Notes under the pieces: model-generated
The model's input: the letters and a program-made list of their open reading frames with translations, nothing else
Database searches by the model: none
Told to the model about the DNA's origin: nothing
Program-made: the position numbers and the translations under genes
DNA from: Watersipora subatra
Lineage: Eukaryota > Bryozoa > Gymnolaemata > Cheilostomatida > Watersiporidae
Reading direction: 5' to 3'
DNA length: 64,000 nt
Assembly: GCF_963576615.1 (NCBI RefSeq)
Contig: NC_088709.1
Location: 19,485,243-19,549,242 of the forward strand
Shown here: positions 58,066 to 64,000 of the stretch, piece after piece
Layout of the letters: each line of letters begins with the position of its first letter
How positions within the stretch are numbered: the stretch's first letter is position 1

Positions 58066-60061
58066 GCCACTTGCTCTAAATTTTTACAACAGCTTATTGG
58101 TCTTTCTCCGTAAAAGATCTAAAAAAACTCGCAGTTATAATGTTGAGCCCACTACTAATAAGATAAATGTAAGATAACATTAAAATGACATACTAGTAAT
58201 AATTTAGTAGTACTTCCTACTTTAAACTGTTAATCAAAACCATGGGCTATCATCCGTTACCATAATATGTGAGTCAGCAAAAAAGATGCTCAAATGAAGA
58301 AAAAAAAAATTAGTTTGACTTGGAATAATATTAAAATCTACCCTAATAAAATGAGTTATTTTCATTAATTATTATTAATTCATCATCTTATTAGTTAGTG
58401 AATGAAGTAGAACACAGAATTTGAATAGAGAATAGTAATCTAATTTCTCTTATGTCTCAGATTACAAAGCACCTGCGCCAGTGTGTTTGCTTTTCCATTT
58501 TATTGACTCCCACTGTGAAAATTCTAAACTCTTTTTATCCTTGTTTCATTATGTATGAAATTTTGCCCTAGCTAATACATTTAAAAGAATAAATCCTGTA
58601 CATGTATCTACTATCACCTAGAGTCTACAAACCTATAAGGAACGTTGGTGTTATAAAGTCATCACATGTTGTATTCCGCGCGAACTATATTTTACATATT
58701 TGGGCGACCAATACCACTAAAGTGATTTTCATGTATTATCCTGTATAACTAGTCTATTATCCGGTATTATTCTGTATAGCTATGGTCTATTATCCTGTCA
58801 TTATTCTGCATAGCTGATTCTATTTTATATTCAGTTGTTGTTTAGTCATCCAAACATACACATCCTGAACTCTCACCTGTCTCATATATGATACATACTA
58901 CAAGCAATTTAACAGTTGGTCACATGACAAATTTATTAGATTACATCTAAACCATACTGCCTTGTTATGTACCATCTCCAAAGCAGCATTGATTCAGAAA
59001 ACACGGAATCTAGGCCGAAGACATTCTCTCAAAAATGTTTAAATATAGGCTCTTTTAAAGTGTCTTAAAAAGAACTTACTGTAACGTGCCTTGTAAAAAT
59101 TTATCCTTAGTACTGCCTTGTTGGTTTATTCTTTTCATTTACAGTAAAAACCCAAGTACTTGCAATTATTAGGACTATTATCTCGAATGACTCCTTACAC
59201 ACATACAAACTGGAAACTCACGTAATGAAGTTGCAATGGGAAAATAGCAAGCGATATTTCGAATGGCTTGGATTAAAGTCGTGAATGTTGTTTTCCAAAT
59301 GAGACTTATAAAAATTGTTTAATATTTCAACGGACAAATTGGAGAACTGCCTATAATCTGGTTTGGATAAAATATGTAGACCTTCATTTAAAACATGTCA
59401 ATATACTGCAAACAGTTCGTTGTGGTGCAATTCTTCGATGAACACTGCAATAGAATGCGAATGTAATGATCCTATCTCCACAATTACAGCAGTCATAGAT
59501 TTAATTTCTACAAGGTAGATTTCCTATTAAACAAGAGTCGCTAGCACACACGCTAACAATTTTTCATTGTAAAGTTCATTATGTTAGTATTTGACATACA
59601 TCAGCAACCAACAGCGAATTTAGGCTTCTTTCACAAACAATAAACCAACGAGACGGCAGCATTTGTAGCAACCGGAACCGGCTAAATATTACCATACCTT
59701 TTCAACAAGAAAATCTAGTAGCTATTGGTTAGAACGTCGTTCTCGGTCAGTTAATTGGTTAAGTAGTTATCGAATCACATTCAATGCTAGTCGTGATTTG
59801 TGTTAAGGCGGGTCTATTATAGGGTCTCAAACTTCCTATACTCGCAACCGCTTCTATAAGACGTGGTTCCATTATATTTATTTTATGTAGTTGTGGTAAC
59901 AACAAATCGTGCGGTGAGTGTGCATAAGAACTACTAGCTGTAGGGGTTTTCTATTTTAATCTTTTTGGAAATACCGTTGTTTTAATACTTGTAAAACACA
60001 AATTCAGCGTTGTGCAATCGTTTCACTAATCTATGTATGGCTAGTATGAGTCCAATTGTTT
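58066..60061. other. Intergenic, upstream of the peroxiredoxin
   Basis: AT-rich with a loose CTATTATCCTGTATTATT repeat at about 58735-58800. No gene seen apart from the possible non-coding exon listed separately. Confidence 0.45.
59800..59913 (+). other. Possible 5' untranslated first exon of the peroxiredoxin
   Basis: Sequence ending AACAAATCGTGCG is followed by a strong donor GTGAGTGT at 59914. The next acceptor with the right position is TGTTAGCAG, just before the peroxiredoxin start codon. The left boundary is unknown; inferred from splice signals only. Confidence 0.25.
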
Positions 60062-60300
60062 AAAGACGTATTTGCAACACCTTTTAGTTGATTCTATCAA
60101 AAAGTATAGGTATTATTCTGTCATTTGCTGTTGTTTTTTGATGTTTGAGGTGGCCTGACTGCTAAGATGCTTCATTATTAAAATTGACAAAAAATTATTG
60201 CTGCTAAAACGCTCAGAAGAAAAATATGTGCATGCATATAGCCGCGAGACTGCCCGTCTCTCGCTCGCATTACATCGGCTATTGCTATCAAAGTCGATTG
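60062..60300. mobile_element. MITE family B, partial copy 3
   Basis: Left half of the element at 11704-12121 and 38985-39417 (TTTGATGTTTGAGGTGG, AAAACGCTCAGAAGAAAAAT). The second arm is missing or diverged. Confidence 0.65.
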
Positions 60301-61631
60301 TTAGGCGGCTCTATTGGCATATATTTTAATTTATATTTGCTAATAATTGCCACAATAGAATTTTTAATTTAATCACTTATATATTGTTAAAATTCTGTTG
60401 TTCGTCAATAAAACGTGGCTTTTCTGGAGATGCAGACCTGCTAACCTAAGAGTGGGACAATGCTTGAGATTTGGTTTTGGAGCAATTGATGTATCAATGA
60501 TAGTATATATAAAATTGTGGAAATTGGGGCAAAAATCTCCCGCATTTAAATTTTTTTGGGAGTGATTGTGTGAGAGTTGGTAGGTATGTGCAGATGCTCA
60601 CGAAAACGGACAAATACTTGATGTTAAATAGGGTAAAATTATCTTAGCTGCAATGTACCCTACTGTCATATCATTATGACAATTTCACTACTGTAGACCT
60701 TCAATCCAGATTCAGCCTATAAAGTATATTGGTGGTCGCTAAGCTTTTTTCTCTACTCATACTTAGCATCATGAATGCAAGTGCCTCAAGTGTGCTTGTA
60801 CCACATACATATTTAATCACAAAGTCATTGTAAAGTATGCAACCATAAAACATTGTGTTTTTGTTTTGAGCAATTCTACTTGTGATGCAAATTGGAGTAG
60901 AAGATAGGTTGACTTTCAATGCTAGTCAGTTTATGCAGGATTTCAGCGGCCCAAGGTGACATAACTCTGAGCCAAACCAATATGTGGCTAAACACTGATA
61001 ATATGTCAATATTATGGATACATACTTCTCGAGCAATGCAGATGCTAATTATATTAGACACATGCTAAGTTCTCTAGAGACATAGATGCTAATTATCATG
61101 GACACAGACATCTCTCATGCGCAGATATACAGACGCCCATCATTATGAAGGTGTAATAAGTTGCCATAACAATGAAATTGTCTTGCTACCAACCATCAAC
61201 TGTGAAAAAAGTTTCAATCTGAAAAACCACACCATCAATGTTATGGCATTGGTATTATGCTGCTATAAACTGCCTCAACAAAGTACAACTAGCTCTTTGG
61301 TTTTTACAAGTGCTAAAACATGTCAGCCGCGACTATATATTAAAAATATGATATAGCAAATGCACATTTTAGGCTTTGAACGGAAGCTAAACATTTCTGG
61401 TAGGCTACATAAAAGAAAAGTAAGTCAGTAAAAGCTTGGTTTGTTTCTGCCAGTTTACTTTCATACGCATCACTACTCGCTTTAGATCTGTTTGGTGTTC
61501 ATTCGTAACAGTATTCTTTTTGGGTCTGTGAACATTATATTATAACATTATAACTGGATTATTAATTTCATATTAGTAATCACAACTTGATAACCAAAAC
61601 TGTTAGCAGATACTTGGCTAGGGAAGGCATC

Positions 61632-61777
61632 ATGACGGCAGAGATAGGACAGCTGCGAATTACCAAACCCGCACCTTATTTCTCCAGCACAGCCGTGGTT
61701 GATGGAAATTTCAAAACCGTCAAGCTGTCCGATTATAAAGGGAAATACGTGGTTTTGTTTTTCTATCCTCTTGACTT
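61632..61777 (+). CDS. Peroxiredoxin coding exon 1
   Basis: ATG at 61632 follows an acceptor-like TGTTAGCAG 25 bp upstream. Encodes residues 1-48, then donor GTAAGT splitting Phe49. Confidence 0.92.
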
Positions 61778-64000
61778 GTAAGTTGAGAACAACTCTTGCT
61801 ATTAGCTTCACATCTGCTAAGGAGTTACAGACAGCATATGCATTATGTATGTTACAATATCATCCTTAGCATTCTGCCACAGCTATAATGCTAAACCTTG
61901 TGGGTTTAAACACATATAACTTATCTAGTGTCAAACTGAAGTTGTTTCAAGTAGCATTTTACCAGCTATGACCTATCATACTCTGCAAGTTAGTTATGCA
62001 TTAAGCCTTGAAGGACTTAACTACCATGTTCTCTCTATTTACTGCTTGGTGCTATTGATTAATTCTTTTAAATTTATTGATTTTCTTAGCGAATGAGGTT
62101 ACCAGCACTTAACTGTTTATTTAGCCATAACTCACAGTATGCTTGCTATGTTGCAGCACATTCGTGTGTCCAACAGAAATCATCGCTTTTAGTGACCGAG
62201 TGTCGGAGTTCCATTCTATCAACTGTGAGGTATGCCAAACATGTGCCAACTAAAAGCGGCAATTATCCTAAAACTAAGTATTGTAAAATGCTCAGGGTTA
62301 ATAAACATGCAAATTGGAAAAACTTTGTAACATGGTATTTGAATAGCGCATATTACATTTTAAGTTTACTGTAACTTTTAGTGGTATTTTTTGGTTTTAC
62401 CATTGGGATTTCACCAACATTTGTGACGTTTCATTTCTTATAGCTATCAATGTAAATTTAGACCAAACCAACACCAAGTGACACCTAAACATATCCTGAA
62501 GCCAACTACTGTAAAAAAGCTGTAAATCAGCTTTCCAGCATTTGTGAGGAGTTCGATATTTCTTTGGCAATGTATATTATTAGACCGGTTACTAAGACGA
62601 TTAATATTTTGAAGCACCTAAATTATTTAACGTAATTCCGGCAACCATGTTCTAGTTTTAGTTTTACCTGTTCTAGTTTAGAAAAATAGGTTGAAATAAA
62701 ATATTTGATATACAGTACATTAAGATTAGTCGTGATGATTGGGGCACTCAATGTATCAACATTTGGTGGTAACTTTTCTACATTATTATGCTTAGCAATG
62801 GAAAATCTTTAAATGAATAAACTTTGTTCCAGAATCGGGATGGCAGGTCTATCGGTCAGTCTTATGAAAACAGCTATGGCGATTTCACACTGCTGTTCGT
62901 AATTTGACAGAACAGCAAATCTGCATAGAATGAAACTGCGTAAGCAGTTGATGTTGTTTTTGACTAATATCAGAGCTATGGTTAGGTCAGCGGGGATTTA
63001 AGTTTTACTGCTCAAATATTTTACACAAACCCTATTGAAAGAGATTTGAAGTTGAGAAATGGTTGAGAGATTTGGGAAGCAAATAAAGCGATTTAGAATG
63101 TTATTCTACCAAGGAAATTAATTTTAAAATCCTATCTCCATGTACCGGTATTAATAGATAATTTCTTGGACATAAAACAAAAGCGACAGTCAAGTCAGCA
63201 TAACCCTAGCATCGTGAAATTACCTCCGAGGGTAGAGTGGGTCATAAAATAATTTAGCCCGTCATACTCTGTGCTCTGACAATGTGTTTCCAGGCAAAAG
63301 GCACATGCCTAACAGGTCTCGATTGCACCATGGCAGTCAGCAACCAATGAAACTGTGTGCAGAAGTAGCAGGTTCCCTTTCTTGACCGCCAACAGTTTAC
63401 GCATTTTCATTTCATGTATTATATTTTGTTTTTGAAAATATCAAGATACAGTATTAATAGCTACTAATTGAATTACAATACATTAGTTGAGTTGGATACT
63501 ATTTGCTACGCACGGGTAATTTTATTTACTTAAATAAGTTTTCGACTGATTGAATTTAAAATAAAAATGTGACAGTTACACTGTATTACGTAGAAAAAAT
63601 GATTTTTTTGTAATTGAAGCAATGTCTTGCTAATGCTGCCTAACCGATCTTTATATTTTCTACAAATTTGCTATTCATCATAAGTCATACCTCAGTCTAC
63701 CAAATTACCAAATAAAATCATTTATCAAATAGATGTCAAGGCCCAACAAAAATTCAATACCAGCAATACGCTTTCATTTAAACTTGAGCGCATAGCAGGT
63801 GCAATCAACGAATAATTTTGTTGTTTTAGTCGGAATGTGACCACAGTTCCTACACAATGTATATAATTGATAACAGTCACAAGATGGGAATGTAGCAAAG
63901 TAGATCATTTGTAAGCAGCAAAAAATACATTTATATAATCATTTCTATTTAATGAACTAACAATTAAATAAATGTAATTTAAAACTGCAAGCAATAAAAT
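61632..64000 (+). CDS. Typical 2-Cys peroxiredoxin, first two coding exons (gene continues past the right edge)
   Basis: Coding exons 61632-61777 and 62157-62229 join in phase and give 73 residues. The product starts [17 protein letters not shown]; it reads through [20 protein letters not shown] and [19 protein letters not shown]. Cys53 in FVCPTE is the peroxidatic cysteine that attacks peroxide; Pro46, Thr50 and Glu56 of the active-site pocket are present. The sequence is close to the PRDX1/2/4 group. No signal peptide is seen at this start, which argues for a cytosolic PRDX1/2-like form over secreted PRDX4, unless an upstream exon adds one. The resolving-cysteine exons are not found before base 64000. 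Orthology within PRDX1/2 is not decided, so no symbol is given. Confidence 0.9.
62157..62229 (+). CDS. Peroxiredoxin coding exon 2 (peroxidatic Cys)
   Basis: Acceptor TATGTTGCAG, donor GTATGC. Encodes [18 protein letters not shown] and SINCE. It is short and lies within a longer, out-of-frame ORF that is a shadow. Confidence 0.94.
62230..64000. other. Peroxiredoxin intron to the right edge
   Basis: AT-rich. I searched by eye for the next peroxiredoxin exon (VVAASVDS-like start) and did not find it. Confidence 0.45.

Overview
This is a nuclear window from an animal. It has long introns with GT/AG borders, AATAAA/ATTAAA signals, tRNA-derived SINEs, terminal-inverted-repeat MITEs and many minisatellites, and no operon structure or bacterial signals. 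The gene families and the repeat style suggest a marine invertebrate, perhaps a lophotrochozoan; the phylum is my inference and cannot be settled by eye. Exon models below were built by hand from splice sites, codon phase and protein-family recall. Every join I list keeps the reading frame.

Layout. (1) 1-925, minus: the 5' coding exon of an unrecognised proline-rich, low-complexity protein that runs off the left edge, open for 308 codons. (2) 3.4-5.0 kb: two minisatellites. (3) 6140-17986, plus: a complete eight-exon, 396-residue cytosolic protein tyrosine phosphatase. Its catalytic domain is PTPN9/MEG2-like, but I find no CRAL-TRIO/SEC14 exons. Its introns carry MITE and SINE copies. (4) 18-22.8 kb: AT-rich intergenic DNA. 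(5) 22857-23360, plus: an intronless 167-residue four-helix membrane protein. (6) 23.5-29.5 kb: MITEs, SINEs, hairpins and two minisatellites. (7) 29966-53435, minus: mitochondrial-type arginyl-tRNA synthetase (RARS2), 14 exons and a 565-residue model, with the first exon less certain. Nine minisatellite arrays, by my estimate about 7 kb, lie inside its introns. (8) Within RARS2 intron 11, 32647-35039: a DNA transposon of about 2.4 kb with roughly 108-bp inverted termini, inserted into a minisatellite. It carries a small three-exon THAP zinc-finger gene on the plus strand and a piece of a P-element-like transposase on the minus strand. (9) 61632 to the right edge, plus: the first two coding exons of a typical 2-Cys peroxiredoxin.

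The genes are unrelated housekeeping or signalling genes and do not form a functional cluster. The most distinctive content is the THAP-bearing transposon, a 39-nt in-frame duplicate of the end of RARS2 exon 13 that has its own splice-like borders, and the load of tandem arrays in RARS2 introns. Most long ORFs in the window (for example at 36.0-37.9, 43.2-44.2, 47.1-48.2 and 50.7-51.5 kb) are by-products of stop-free tandem repeats and are not genes.
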